Shown here in pieces: positions 18,741-27,270 of a stretch of 64,000 nt of DNA. The DNA is taken from assembly GCA_028704385.1 (NCBI GenBank), contig JAQVLA010000003.1, positions 62,001-126,000 on the forward strand, given 5' to 3'. The notes beneath the pieces are model-generated. The model saw nothing but the letters and a program-made list of their open reading frames with translations, did not search any database and was not told the origin of the DNA. Each line of letters begins with the position of its first letter. The first letter of the stretch is position 1. Position numbers and translations under genes: made by a program. The DNA comes from Bacteroidales bacterium. Its GTDB lineage: Bacteria; Bacteroidota; Bacteroidia; Bacteroidales; F082.

Positions 18741-19778
18741 ATGTACAAACAAATCATCCGACCGCTTCTTTTCCAGTTCGATCCCGAGAAGGTGCATCAT
18801 GCTGTAGTTAAACTTCTGAAGTTTGGGCTGCGCATTCCAGGAAGTCGTTGGCTGATCAGCAAAGCAACAACGATAGATAATCCGGCACTCTATCGTGAGT
18901 TGTTTGGGCTTCATTTTAAAAACCCTGTCGGTATTGCAGCAGGATTCGACAAAAACGCATCTGTTTATAACGAACTGGGCAGCCTTGGTTTTAGTCATGT
19001 TGAAATTGGAACGGTGACACCGAAAGGGCAGCCAGGAAATCCAAAACCCCGCCTGTTTCGCCTAGCAAAAGACAAAGGACTGATCAACCGGATGGGATTT
19101 AATAACCTGGGTTTGGAAGAAGCGGTTAAAAAACTACGGAATCGAAACACGAACCTGATAATTGGAGGCAATATTGGAAAAAATACAGCCACTCCCAATA
19201 GAAAAGCAGTTAATGATTATGTGACCAACTTCATAGGACTTTTTCCGGTTGTTGATTATTTTGTTGTTAACGTTAGCTGCCCCAATATCAGCGATTTACA
19301 CGAACTGCAAGATCAGGATGCGCTGATGAAGATCCTGAATGCCATCCAGCAAATCAACCTGGCCAAACCAAAACCCAAACCCATCCTCCTCAAGGTGTCG
19401 CCTGATCTGAATGAGAAGCAGTTGGATGAGGTGATCGCTATTGTTAAAGAAACACGTATTCAGGGAGTGGTAGCAACAAACACCAGCATTAGCCGCCATA
19501 CCCTACATCAAGATTCCAAAAAAGCTAAAACAATAGGCAATGGCGGCCTAAGCGGACTTCCGATCAGGGAGAGAAGCACAGAAGTGATTCGTTATCTGGC
19601 AACAAAATCAAGCAAATCCTTCCCAATTATCGGAGTTGGGGGAATTTTCACTCCGGAAGATGCTATTGAAAAGATCAAAGCTGGTGCTGACCTGGTACAG
19701 GTTTATACCGGTTTTATCTACGAAGGACCAATGATCGCAAAAAAAATTAACAGGGCCTTACTTCAAAACAAGTTGTAA
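18741..19778 (+). CDS. pyrD: Dihydroorotate dehydrogenase (quinone), class 2
   Basis: This 345-residue FMN enzyme oxidises dihydroorotate to orotate with quinone in pyrimidine synthesis. The N-terminal helical extension (MYKQIIRPLLFQFDPEKVHH) is the membrane-binding part that marks class 2. FMN-site blocks NPVGIAAGFDKNA, EIGTVTPKGQPGN and GVGGIFTPEDA are intact. The catalytic base region reads VNVSCPN (176-182), with Cys180 where class 2 enzymes such as E. coli PyrD have Ser; Cys is usual in class 1. ATG 18741 is used; the earlier TTG at 18711 lies inside the preceding terminator. The stop is 5 bases from the convergent TM2 gene. Confidence 0.93.
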   Translation: MYKQIIRPLLFQFDPEKVHHAVVKLLKFGLRIPGSRWLISKATTIDNPALYRELFGLHFKNPVGIAAGFDKNASVYNELGSLGFSHVEIGTVTPKGQPGNPKPRLFRLAKDKGLINRMGFNNLGLEEAVKKLRNRNTNLIIGGNIGKNTATPNRKAVNDYVTNFIGLFPVVDYFVVNVSCPNISDLHELQDQDALMKILNAIQQINLAKPKPKPILLKVSPDLNEKQLDEVIAIVKETRIQGVVATNTSISRHTLHQDSKKAKTIGNGGLSGLPIRERSTEVIRYLATKSSKSFPIIGVGGIFTPEDAIEKIKAGADLVQVYTGFIYEGPMIAKKINRALLQNKL

Positions 19779-19783
19779 ATAAA

Positions 19784-20137
19784 CTACTTTTTGATGTTCA
19801 TTAAGTGATGAATTTCACCTGCTACCTGCCGATTGAAAGTGAAGGTCAGGGTTTTGTAATTGACCATATCAACTATGGTTCCTATCAAACAAAGTCCGGC
19901 AGTAAAAAAGTATAAAATCCCCATTCCTATTTGATTGAGTAATATCCGGTGTATGCCGGCAAAACCGATCAATCCGGCAAAGGCAAAAAGTAAAATCATT
20001 TGCGGATCTTTTCGGCGGGCGCGGTACAAATTAGCAAAATCACGGATTTGATCATCCGAATAACCCTTCGTGAGGGTTTGCAAAAAAAACATTTCTTCGC
20101 CCTGAATGTCGGGCATCATTTCATAAATCTTGTTCAT
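19784..20137 (-). CDS. TM2 domain-containing protein
   Basis: This 117-residue membrane protein has two transmembrane segments connected by a short turn (about residues 46-65 and 70-92). The pattern FAGIHRILLNQIGMGILYFF then TAGLCLIGTIVDMV is the TM2 domain. The function of bacterial TM2 proteins is not established. It overlaps the upstream DUF2752 gene by 17 bases in another frame, so the two are translated from one transcript. TM2 and DUF2752 pairs are common in Bacteroidota. Confidence 0.85.
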   Translation of the reverse strand: MNKIYEMMPDIQGEEMFFLQTLTKGYSDDQIRDFANLYRARRKDPQMILLFAFAGLIGFAGIHRILLNQIGMGILYFFTAGLCLIGTIVDMVNYKTLTFTFNRQVAGEIHHLMNIKK

Positions 20138-20447
20138 ACCAATCCTTTTTTAATTTATTGTAATCAAAGTAGGCTTTAAATACCACTATTATCCTGAAAA
20201 TGAGCAGCAAAACAGCAACAATACCCAGCGGATGATTTTCAAACGACAGTACTAAATTGCCATGTAAAACGGCAGAGATGCTATGCCCCAATCCACATCC
20301 CGGGCAGGATTCAATACCAAGTTGGTGAAACATGCATAAACTGGTACCAGTGTGATCGACAGGCATGATGGCCAGTAATATTAACGCAAGAAGCCAGAAA
20401 AATGCCTCCAGGTTTTGCCTAAAAAATTGTGACCAATCTCGCAACAT
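20121..20447 (-). CDS. DUF2752 family membrane protein
   Basis: This 108-residue protein has an N-terminal hydrophobic segment (about 13-30) and a C-terminal one (about 70-92). Between them is the DUF2752 hallmark ESCPGCGLGHSISAVLHGN, with a CPGCG motif. The two cysteines could bind metal or haem, or form a disulfide; the family function is unknown. It is first in a two-gene unit with the TM2 gene. A 20-bp dyad (20488-20507) similar to those before the respiratory oxidase genes lies 40 bases upstream of its start. Confidence 0.85.
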   Translation of the reverse strand: MLRDWSQFFRQNLEAFFWLLALILLAIMPVDHTGTSLCMFHQLGIESCPGCGLGHSISAVLHGNLVLSFENHPLGIVAVLLLIFRIIVVFKAYFDYNKLKKDWYEQDL

Positions 20448-20487
20448 CGCTACTCAGTATATAGTTTTGATGAAGCTAATTTACGCT

Positions 20488-20507
20488 ATTTAGACCAACT
20501 TCTAAAT
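20488..20507 (-). promoter_or_regulatory. Candidate operator ATTTAGA-N6-TCTAAAT upstream of DUF2752/TM2
   Basis: A perfect 7-bp inverted repeat, ATTTAGA (20488-20494) and TCTAAAT (20501-20507), has a 6-base spacer and lies 40 bases before the DUF2752 start. The same arms with 5-base spacers occur at 30692 and 31456, and a near match at 37577. The regulator is unknown. Confidence 0.5.
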
Positions 20508-20557
20508 AAATCGCAATAAACTTACCCTTATAGCCATTTCATCAGGCCAAAATGATT

Positions 20558-21571
20558 TCAGATGATGTTAACTTCCGGATCGAGGTGGATTCCAAATTTT
20601 GTTTTTACATCCAGCTGTATCTTCATCGCCAGAGCAAAAATCTCACGACCGCTCGCACTGCCATGATTTACAAGAACTAAGGCCTGCTTATCGTGCACAC
20701 CCGCATCTCCCAGTCTGTAACCCTTCCAGCCAGCCTGCTCGATGAGCCATGCAGCCGGAATCTTGTAAGTATTATTCCCAAGCTCATATTTTGGAATCTG
20801 TGCATATTCTTTCATCAAATCATCCAATAATAATTTATGAACCACCGGATTCTTGAAAAAACTACCCGCATTACCTACGTATCTAGGATCGGGTAACTTG
20901 GATTGTCTGATGGTTTTTACAGCTTCACTAAGCTCTTTGATGCCGGGATTTTTTATTCCACTCTGCTTTAAATACTCTTCTAAATTGCCATAGGATGTAT
21001 TCAATTCTGCATTCTTCTTTAAAGCAAAGGTAACTGCACTAATGATATACCTTCCTCTGGCAGCATGTTTAAAAACACTGGACCGATAGCCAAAATTACA
21101 ACTTGGCTTATCAAAAACCCTGATATTACCAGATTGTAAATCAAAAGCCTCCAAAGAGTGAAAACAGTCCTTAAGTTCAACCCCATAAGCACCAATATTT
21201 TGCATGGGTGCAGCTCCGACTTTTCCCGGTATCAACGAAAGATTTTCCAGCCCGTGCAATCCGGCTTCAACCATTTCATCGACAAAAAAACTCCAATCGG
21301 TTCCGGCCCGGGCACACACATATACGATCTCATCTTTTTCATTTATTATCTCCCATCCCGTATTATCCATCTGGATTATCAATCCCTCGAAGAAGTCGTC
21401 TAAAAATAAAACATTGCTCCCTCCGCCCAGGATGAGTCTGCGATTTTCCTTGAAAACAGGATTCTCAATCAACTCTTTTATTTCTGCGGAATGTGCGATC
21501 CTGACAAAATAATTTGCCACAACCGGAAGCCCGAATGTGTTAAATGATTTTAAATCAATAAAACGTTCCAA
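20558..21571 (-). CDS. murB: UDP-N-acetylmuramate dehydrogenase
   Basis: This 337-residue FAD enzyme reduces UDP-GlcNAc-enolpyruvate to UDP-MurNAc in peptidoglycan synthesis. Visible elements are the FAD-binding block LILGGGSNVLF, the IPGKVGAAPMQNIGAYG motif, the YRSSVFK loop of type I MurB, the catalytic serine region GNAGSFFKNPVV, and the C-terminal Glu in LDPEVNII. The N-terminus LKSFNTFGLPV is complete. The start codon is TTG (21569-21571): an in-frame TAG lies four codons upstream with no ATG or GTG between, and the next Met is too far inside. The divergent glycosyltransferase gene also begins with TTG. Confidence 0.93.
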   Translation of the reverse strand: MERFIDLKSFNTFGLPVVANYFVRIAHSAEIKELIENPVFKENRRLILGGGSNVLFLDDFFEGLIIQMDNTGWEIINEKDEIVYVCARAGTDWSFFVDEMVEAGLHGLENLSLIPGKVGAAPMQNIGAYGVELKDCFHSLEAFDLQSGNIRVFDKPSCNFGYRSSVFKHAARGRYIISAVTFALKKNAELNTSYGNLEEYLKQSGIKNPGIKELSEAVKTIRQSKLPDPRYVGNAGSFFKNPVVHKLLLDDLMKEYAQIPKYELGNNTYKIPAAWLIEQAGWKGYRLGDAGVHDKQALVLVNHGSASGREIFALAMKIQLDVKTKFGIHLDPEVNII

Positions 21572-21669
21572 AATGCGATCCTAAAATTTCTGTAAAATTA
21601 AAGGAAATTATAATAATAGGAAGCAAAATGAAGTTATCACAATTTATCGTCATTTAATTAAAACCCCAT

Positions 21670-22785
21670 TTGAAGAAGGCTTACGTTTCTGTTATTAACG
21701 ATCTGGTTACAGATCAACGTGTTCACAAATCATGCCTCAGCTTGCAAAAAGCCGGATTTGATGTTGTGCTTATCGGACGAATCATGCACAACAGCCTTCC
21801 AGTGAATCATCGACCCTACAAAACCATCAGAATGCAGCTTCCATTCGAAAAGGGTCCGCTTTTCTATATCACCTATAATATCCGTTTGTTCTTTAAGCTT
21901 TTGGCTTCGAAACAGGATTTGCTGGTTTCCAACGATTTAGATACACTTTTGCCCAACTTCCTGATTTCAAAACTTCGCAATATTCCATTGATCTACGACA
22001 GTCACGAGTACTTTACCGAAACACCTGAACTTGTAGGACGACCTCTGATCCAAAAAATCTGGAAAACACTTGAAGCACAACTCGTAAGCCGGCTTCCCGA
22101 AATGATCACGGTAAATGAATCCATTGCAAATCTCTTTCGGAAAAAATACAATATCAGGGTTCATGTGGTCAGGAATGTCCCTTTGCGCTTAAAGAACAAA
22201 CCTACAGTTGACAGGAAACACCTCGGATTGCCGGAAGATCGTACAATCCTGTTAATGCAAGGTTCGGGTATTAATATTCAGCGAGGTGCAGAAGAGTTGG
22301 TCGAGAGCATGTTATATCTCGAAAACTGCTTGCTGCTTATCATTGGAGGTGGGGATGTTTTGGAAATCCTGAAAGAAACAAGCAAAAAGCTGCAGTTGGA
22401 TGATAAAATTAAATTTCTCGGGAAAATGCCTTACCAGCAAATGATGCAATTCACACAGCTTGCTGATTTCGGTTTTACGTTGGATAAAGATACAAACCTG
22501 AACTATCGATATAGCCTTCCCAACAAATTGTTTGATTATATCCAGGCCAATACACCAGTGATTGCCAGTAATTTGCCAGAGGTAAGAAAAATCGTGGAGA
22601 CTTTTCATATAGGCAGGATAATAGAAAGCCACACTCCAAAAAACATTGCAGAGCTAATTCGTGAATGTATTGAAGACAAAGACCTTATGAAGGAATGGGA
22701 AAATAATCTTACCTTTGCTGCCCAAACCCTTTGCTGGGAAAATGAGGAGAAAGTATTGCTGAAAGTTTATGAACAATACCATTGA
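21670..22785 (+). CDS. Glycosyltransferase family 4-like protein
   Basis: This 371-residue GT-B fold glycosyltransferase probably builds a surface polysaccharide or glycan. The N-terminus KKAYVSVINDLVTDQRVHKS is the conserved first strand and loop of a Bacteroidota GT4 subgroup. The C-terminal domain has LLMQGSGINIQRGAEELVES and the nucleotide-sugar site region YRYSLPNKLFDYIQANTPVI. The start codon is TTG at 21670, because an in-frame TAA lies at 21655 and no other start fits the conserved N-terminus. The second glycosyltransferase gene overlaps its 3' end by 17 bases. Confidence 0.86.
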   Translation: MKKAYVSVINDLVTDQRVHKSCLSLQKAGFDVVLIGRIMHNSLPVNHRPYKTIRMQLPFEKGPLFYITYNIRLFFKLLASKQDLLVSNDLDTLLPNFLISKLRNIPLIYDSHEYFTETPELVGRPLIQKIWKTLEAQLVSRLPEMITVNESIANLFRKKYNIRVHVVRNVPLRLKNKPTVDRKHLGLPEDRTILLMQGSGINIQRGAEELVESMLYLENCLLLIIGGGDVLEILKETSKKLQLDDKIKFLGKMPYQQMMQFTQLADFGFTLDKDTNLNYRYSLPNKLFDYIQANTPVIASNLPEVRKIVETFHIGRIIESHTPKNIAELIRECIEDKDLMKEWENNLTFAAQTLCWENEEKVLLKVYEQYH

Positions 22786-23896
22786 TCAACATTTACATCT
22801 GGTTTCGTTTGACGTACCCTGGCCGGCCAATTATGGCGGTGTGATTGATGTATTTTTCAAATTACAGGCCTTAGCGCAAAAAGGGGTCAAAGTGCATCTG
22901 CACTGTTATGAGTATGGCCGAAAACCAGTTGATATTCTCGATTCACTTTGTTATGAAGTCAATTATTATAAAAGAGATATCTCAAAAAAACACCTGTTCA
23001 AGACCATCCCTTATATAGTAAGTTCGCGCAACTCTGATGAGCTGGTTCAACGTCTGCTAAAAGACGATTATCCCATACTATTGGAAGGGCTTCATACTGC
23101 GGGGCTTCTTGAAGACATCAGGCTAAAAAACAGAAAAATAAGTGTCAGAACGCATAATATCGAACATGAATATTACCTGAATCTGGCCAAAGCCGAGACA
23201 GCTGTCTATAAAAAATACTATTTCTACAACGAGGCTGCAAAGCTTAAAAAATATGAAAAGGTTCTCAGCAAAGCAGATCAGCTTATTGCCATCAGCCAAA
23301 AGGACATGGATTATTTTTCGAAACATTTCAAAAAAGTAAGTTTCATTCCTGCTTTTCATCCACACAAAACAGTGCAGATAAAACCTGGCAAAGGCGATTA
23401 TGTACTCTACCACGGCAATTTATCCGTGGCAGAAAACTTCAATGCCGTTCGTTATTTGATAACCAGCGTTTTCAATGACCTAGACATCCCCTTTAAGGTA
23501 GCCGGCTTAAATCCGCCTGAACATCTGAGAAACCTCATCGCCGAGCATTCAAATGTTAGCCTCATCCCAAATCCGACCGATAACGAACTCTATGATTTGA
23601 TAAGTGAAGCCCATATCAATGTATCCATTACTTTTCAGGCTACAGGTCTTAAACTCAAACTTCTGAATACCTTATACAACGGGCGTTTTTGTTTAGTAAA
23701 CGACAAAATGCTTAGCGGAAGTGCCCTCGATAGCCTGTGTATCATTGCCAATGATGCAGTATCGCTAAAGAAACAAATCAAAATTTTGAAAAAGAAGGCG
23801 TTCAGTCAAAAAACTATCCGGGAAAGAGAAGAAAAACTTCTTCTGCTGTATCACAATGGATACAATATAGATAAGTTAATCAAGCTGGTTACCTGA
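22769..23896 (+). CDS. Glycosyltransferase (GT-B fold, GT4-like)
   Basis: This 375-residue protein starts ATG 22769 inside the end of the preceding glycosyltransferase gene. Its N-terminal domain carries VSFDVPWPANYGGVIDVFFK, the glycine-rich acceptor loop of mannosyltransferase-like GT4 enzymes, and SVRTHNIEHEYY. The C-terminal domain has VLYHGNLSVAENFNAVRYL and INVSITFQATGLKLKLLNTL, the usual donor-binding region. The donor and acceptor are not predictable. Its 3' end overlaps the convergent ftsE gene by 21 bases. Confidence 0.85.
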   Translation: MNNTIDQHLHLVSFDVPWPANYGGVIDVFFKLQALAQKGVKVHLHCYEYGRKPVDILDSLCYEVNYYKRDISKKHLFKTIPYIVSSRNSDELVQRLLKDDYPILLEGLHTAGLLEDIRLKNRKISVRTHNIEHEYYLNLAKAETAVYKKYYFYNEAAKLKKYEKVLSKADQLIAISQKDMDYFSKHFKKVSFIPAFHPHKTVQIKPGKGDYVLYHGNLSVAENFNAVRYLITSVFNDLDIPFKVAGLNPPEHLRNLIAEHSNVSLIPNPTDNELYDLISEAHINVSITFQATGLKLKLLNTLYNGRFCLVNDKMLSGSALDSLCIIANDAVSLKKQIKILKKKAFSQKTIREREEKLLLLYHNGYNIDKLIKLVT

Positions 23897-24559
23897 ACTG
23901 ATCACTGCACCTTCTTCGCACTTAATTATCCTGGACGGAAATTTGTGGATCAGATTATAGTTGTGTGTCGCCATCAACACTGCCTGGCCTGCCTCGCTGA
24001 TGCGAAACAACAAACGCATAATCTCATTCGATGTTTCAGGATCAAGATTACCTGTTGGCTCATCGGCCAGAATCAACAAAGGATTGTTGAGCAGTGCGCG
24101 TGCAATGGCAACCCTTTGCTGCTCACCACCTGAAAGCTGGTGCGGCATCTTGTTGCGTTTTGATCGCAGCCCTACCTCATCCAACACCTCCATGATTCGC
24201 TCGCTAATCTTGTTTTTATCCTTCCAGCCGGTTGCCTTTAACACAAAAGCCAGGTTATCGTAGATCGTCCGGTCAAACAACAATTGAAAATCCTGAAACA
24301 CTATCCCCAGTCGCCGACGCAAAAAAGGTATCTGCGCAGTCTTCAACATCCTTAGATCGAAACCGGCCACCACTGCCTGGCCGTCCAAAGCAGGCAATTC
24401 GGCATAGAGGGTTTTAAGCAAAGACGATTTTCCGCTTCCGGTTTTGCCTATCAGATAAACAAACTCCCCCTGTTGTATCTGCAAATGCACATTGGTGAGC
24501 ACCAGATTCTGCTTTTGAAAAATTGAGAGCTCAGAGAGAGAAACAATAGGATCAGCCAT
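23876..24559 (-). CDS. ftsE: Cell division ATP-binding protein FtsE
   Basis: This 227-residue ABC ATPase is of the FtsE type. With the membrane protein FtsX it controls peptidoglycan hydrolases during division. Visible motifs are Walker A GKTGSGKSS, Q-loop VFQDFQLL, signature LSGGEQQRVAIARAL and Walker B LILADEPTGNLDP, with the FtsE-like spacing and the phrase FVYLIGKTGSGKSSLLK. No ftsX lies next to it; in Bacteroidota the two genes are often apart. ATG 24559 is chosen because TTG 24565 would add only two residues and the promoter element lies at 24579-24586. Confidence 0.87.
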   Translation of the reverse strand: MADPIVSLSELSIFQKQNLVLTNVHLQIQQGEFVYLIGKTGSGKSSLLKTLYAELPALDGQAVVAGFDLRMLKTAQIPFLRRRLGIVFQDFQLLFDRTIYDNLAFVLKATGWKDKNKISERIMEVLDEVGLRSKRNKMPHQLSGGEQQRVAIARALLNNPLLILADEPTGNLDPETSNEIMRLLFRISEAGQAVLMATHNYNLIHKFPSRIIKCEEGAVISSGNQLD

Positions 24560-24578
24560 GGACAATTGATTAAAGAGT

Positions 24579-24586
24579 CAAAAGTA
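24579..24586 (-). promoter_or_regulatory. -7 promoter element TACTTTTG of ftsE
   Basis: TACTTTTG on the minus strand matches TAnnTTTG and ends 19 bases before the ATG at 24559. Confidence 0.6.
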
Positions 24587-24679
24587 GTAAATTGAAATGA
24601 AATAAACGGAATTATAAAAAGCAGCTTTAGATGTCGGTCTTACAAAGCTATACATCCAAGTTAGGATAGGATAACTTGC

Positions 24680-25030
24680 TCAGGAAGGTCGCGTCAAAAT
24701 ATACACCAGACTGCCGGCTAATATAGAAAACGCCAGCCCTGAAGCCAGCAAGGGCAGCTCTGCCAGATAAATTATTATTCCACTGGCAGAAATCCCGCCA
24801 GTAGCCAGCATCTTGGCAGGTTTCGAAATGGCTCTTTCTTCGCGCCATCGTACAACAGGAGGTCCAAAACGGGGATGGTTCAGCAACCATTGCTCTGCCT
24901 TTTCGGAGCTCTGGCTAAAAAAATACGCTGCAGTAATGAAAAATACAGTGGAAGGAAGAACCGGAAGAAAAGCCCCTAAAACTCCTATTCCGGTAAAAAA
25001 AAGTCCCAACGAAAATTTCATCCAGCGCAT
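24680..25030 (-). CDS. DUF454 (YbaN-like) inner membrane protein
   Basis: This 116-residue protein matches the DUF454/YbaN family. It has the N-terminal segment LGLFFTGIGVLGAFLPVLPS then TVFFITAAYFFSQSSEKAE, the conserved cytoplasmic block WLLNHPRFGPPVVRW, and two further transmembrane segments at the C-terminus. The function is unknown. The 120 bases downstream, up to ftsE, contain only the ftsE promoter. The start ATG 25028-25030 gives the complete conserved N-terminus. Confidence 0.88.
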   Translation of the reverse strand: MRWMKFSLGLFFTGIGVLGAFLPVLPSTVFFITAAYFFSQSSEKAEQWLLNHPRFGPPVVRWREERAISKPAKMLATGGISASGIIIYLAELPLLASGLAFSILAGSLVYILTRPS

Positions 25031-25104
25031 AAGCTTAAGATAATTTTATAGCGGTGCTAAATTACAAAAACACCCAACTCTGCCCATCACTAAAATTAGT
25101 GATT

Positions 25105-25404
25105 TTAAGCCAGAACATCTTCAAATTCAATATTTCTTTCAAAAAATTTTACCACATAGCTACACTCCGGAATAATCTTCAGTTCGTTTTCGCGGGCATA
25201 TTCAATGAGCTTCAAGCTAAGTTTTCGAGCGATGCCCCGGCCCTGTAGTGATTCGGAAACAATTGTATGCTCGGCTATTATTGTATTTTCATCCTTATGC
25301 CTAAAAGACAAATAAGCATCGGGGGACTCTTCATTGCCAATAAAAAAGAGACTGCTGTCAGCTTTTGTTGTAAATAAGATCTGCTCTGAATAATTTGCTG
25401 TCAT
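25105..25404 (-). CDS. Small GNAT-type N-acetyltransferase (YidJ/GCN5-like)
   Basis: This 99-residue protein is of the short GNAT group (Gcn5-related, YidJ-like). It has the strand IAEHTIVSESLQGRGIARKL, with the acetyl-CoA loop QGRGIA, and ends with LKIIPECSYVVKFFERNIEF, where PxCSYV is the typical final motif of this group. Such proteins may acetylate small molecules or protein termini; the substrate is unknown. ATG 25404 is used rather than TTG 25428, since MTANYSEQ fits the usual length of about 95-100 residues. Confidence 0.85.
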   Translation of the reverse strand: MTANYSEQILFTTKADSSLFFIGNEESPDAYLSFRHKDENTIIAEHTIVSESLQGRGIARKLSLKLIEYARENELKIIPECSYVVKFFERNIEFEDVLA

Positions 25405-25487
25405 ACTGATACTTTTGAAGCTAAACAAATCAAAGCATACCTTTGTTCGGTACTTTGTGCAAATGACTTGCAGTAATTCAGATTTTA

Positions 25488-26351
25488 CTAAATCAGCGGA
25501 TCAACAGAGAGTGCAATGATGATGGCAAGCACAAAATAATTGATTCGCATGAAATAATAAAAAGGATTGAATGGCTTATGTTGTTTGCGTAAAATACCTG
25601 AAAAAACTATTATCAGCCAAGCAACCGAAGCCAGAATAGCTAAAGTGACTGCCACATGATGAATCAAACCAAACAGAGGAAGCATCAGGGCTGTAACAGC
25701 TGTTGCAAAAGTCCAGAGAAAGGTGATATAGCGGATATGTTTCTCATCATAAAGCTGTGTGAGGGAGGGATAACCGGCATCTTCGTATTCCTTGCCATAT
25801 TTGAGAATCAACAACCAAAAATGCGGCACCTGCCAGATGAAGAAGAAAAAGGCAAGTATCAAAACCCTGGAATCAAAAATATCTCCTCCACCAGCAACCC
25901 ATCCAACAACAGGTGGGATAGTTCCGATTACAGAACCCGGGATAACGGCAAAAGCTGTTTTTCGTTTCATCGGAGTATAAATTCCGTTATACCAGATCAA
26001 GGCAAGCAGACCCAGCTGCATCCCCAAAAAATCAGAGCCAATATAGATGAGTGCCGAACCTAAAACAGATAAAACAAGGGCAAGAAACAAAACCTGATTT
26101 TTAGTTACCCTTCCGGAAGGGATCGGACGATTGCGGGTTCTTTTCATCAATCCGTCGCGGTCGCTGTCCTGGTAGTGATTCAAGGCCGATGAGCCACAAG
26201 CCAGGATAAAAATTCCAATTGTCGGAAGGATCAAACCTGCATTAAAACTTTCACTAGCCAGTAAATAGCCTGCAATAGTTGTGAGTGCAACAGCAAAGGT
26301 TATCCTTACTTTGCTAAGTTCGGCCAATAACATCAGTTTTTGTTGCAACAT
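25488..26351 (-). CDS. ctaB: Protohaem IX farnesyltransferase (haem O synthase)
   Basis: This 287-residue UbiA-family prenyltransferase has about nine transmembrane helices. It attaches a farnesyl group to haem B to make haem O, the first step to haem A for the adjacent oxidase. The first aspartate-rich site NHYQDSDRDGLMKRTRNRPI (with RPIPSGR) and the second conserved loop WQVPHFWLL then KYGKEYEDAGYPSL are intact. It is the last gene of the caa3 oxidase unit, one base after coxB. No haem A synthase (ctaA) is seen in the window. Confidence 0.93.
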   Translation of the reverse strand: MLQQKLMLLAELSKVRITFAVALTTIAGYLLASESFNAGLILPTIGIFILACGSSALNHYQDSDRDGLMKRTRNRPIPSGRVTKNQVLFLALVLSVLGSALIYIGSDFLGMQLGLLALIWYNGIYTPMKRKTAFAVIPGSVIGTIPPVVGWVAGGGDIFDSRVLILAFFFFIWQVPHFWLLILKYGKEYEDAGYPSLTQLYDEKHIRYITFLWTFATAVTALMLPLFGLIHHVAVTLAILASVAWLIIVFSGILRKQHKPFNPFYYFMRINYFVLAIIIALSVDPLI

Positions 26352-26352
26352 G

Positions 26353-27264
26353 CTATTTCAGGTTTTTGATATAGTCAACAATATCAGCAATCTGCTCGTC
26401 AGTTACCACACCTTCGTACGAAACCATCAGACCTTTCATATAACCTTTCACTATGTCGGCATTGGGATCTTTGATCGAACGGGCAATATAAGCCGAATCA
26501 ATAACAATTTCGCGCTCAACGCCATCTGTTTCAACCATTTCTGTTTTACCATAAATTCCTTTGAATGAAGGCCCGATGATCTTGCTGCCATCCTGCGAAT
26601 GACAAGTGAGACAAGCATTTTGTTTCAATACTGCAAGCCCGGGATGTTCATCTGATGTACTGGGTGCACTGGTAAGCCAGTTTTGATAGTCTGCATCAGA
26701 AACCACTGTTACTGACGACAACATAAAGGAATGCAGCTGGCCACAATATTCAGCACAAAGGATGTCGTAACGGCCTTCAAGATTTGGATTAAACCATAAA
26801 TAGTTGTTGCCACCTGGAACCATATCTTCTTTTAGGCGGAAGGCCGGAATAAATAAACTGTGTAACACATCGCGTGAATGAAGATTTAGTTTGACATGTC
26901 TGTTTACAGGCACTACCAAGGTATCTGTAATTTTACCATCGGGATATTGAAAAGAAAATTTCCACATCTGTGCATGAGCCTCAATTACGATGGCATCATC
27001 CGGCACCTCGCGCATTGGTTTGTAACCCATCCAGCCATAATAAAACATGATCATAACGAGGATGGTAGGAATCACCGTCCAAACCACTTCGAGGGTGTTA
27101 TTCCCTTCAATATTGGTAGCTTTCGGGTTGCGCTTTTTATTATAGCGAAACACAAAGTAGATCATCACAGCAGTGATGCCTACCAAAAAGAAAACTGAAA
27201 TTCCGGCAATGATGTACAATGACAAATCAACACCTTCGGCAAAAGTTGAAGCTCCTGTTCTCAT
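26353..27264 (-). CDS. coxB: Cytochrome c oxidase subunit II with C-terminal cytochrome c domain (caa3 type)
   Basis: This 303-residue protein carries two electron-transfer sites. Two N-terminal transmembrane helices (about 15-40 and 58-80) precede a cupredoxin domain with a full CuA site: His135, Cys170, Cys174, His178 and Met181 (CAEYCGQLHSFM). A cytochrome c domain follows with haem motif CLTCH (218-222), so electrons enter through the attached haem as in caa3 oxidases. It acts in the inner membrane, probably with alternative complex III as donor, since no bc1 complex is visible. It lies between coxD-like and ctaB genes on one transcript. Confidence 0.95.
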   Translation of the reverse strand: MRTGASTFAEGVDLSLYIIAGISVFFLVGITAVMIYFVFRYNKKRNPKATNIEGNNTLEVVWTVIPTILVMIMFYYGWMGYKPMREVPDDAIVIEAHAQMWKFSFQYPDGKITDTLVVPVNRHVKLNLHSRDVLHSLFIPAFRLKEDMVPGGNNYLWFNPNLEGRYDILCAEYCGQLHSFMLSSVTVVSDADYQNWLTSAPSTSDEHPGLAVLKQNACLTCHSQDGSKIIGPSFKGIYGKTEMVETDGVEREIVIDSAYIARSIKDPNADIVKGYMKGLMVSYEGVVTDEQIADIVDYIKNLK

Positions 27265-27270
27265 ATATTG

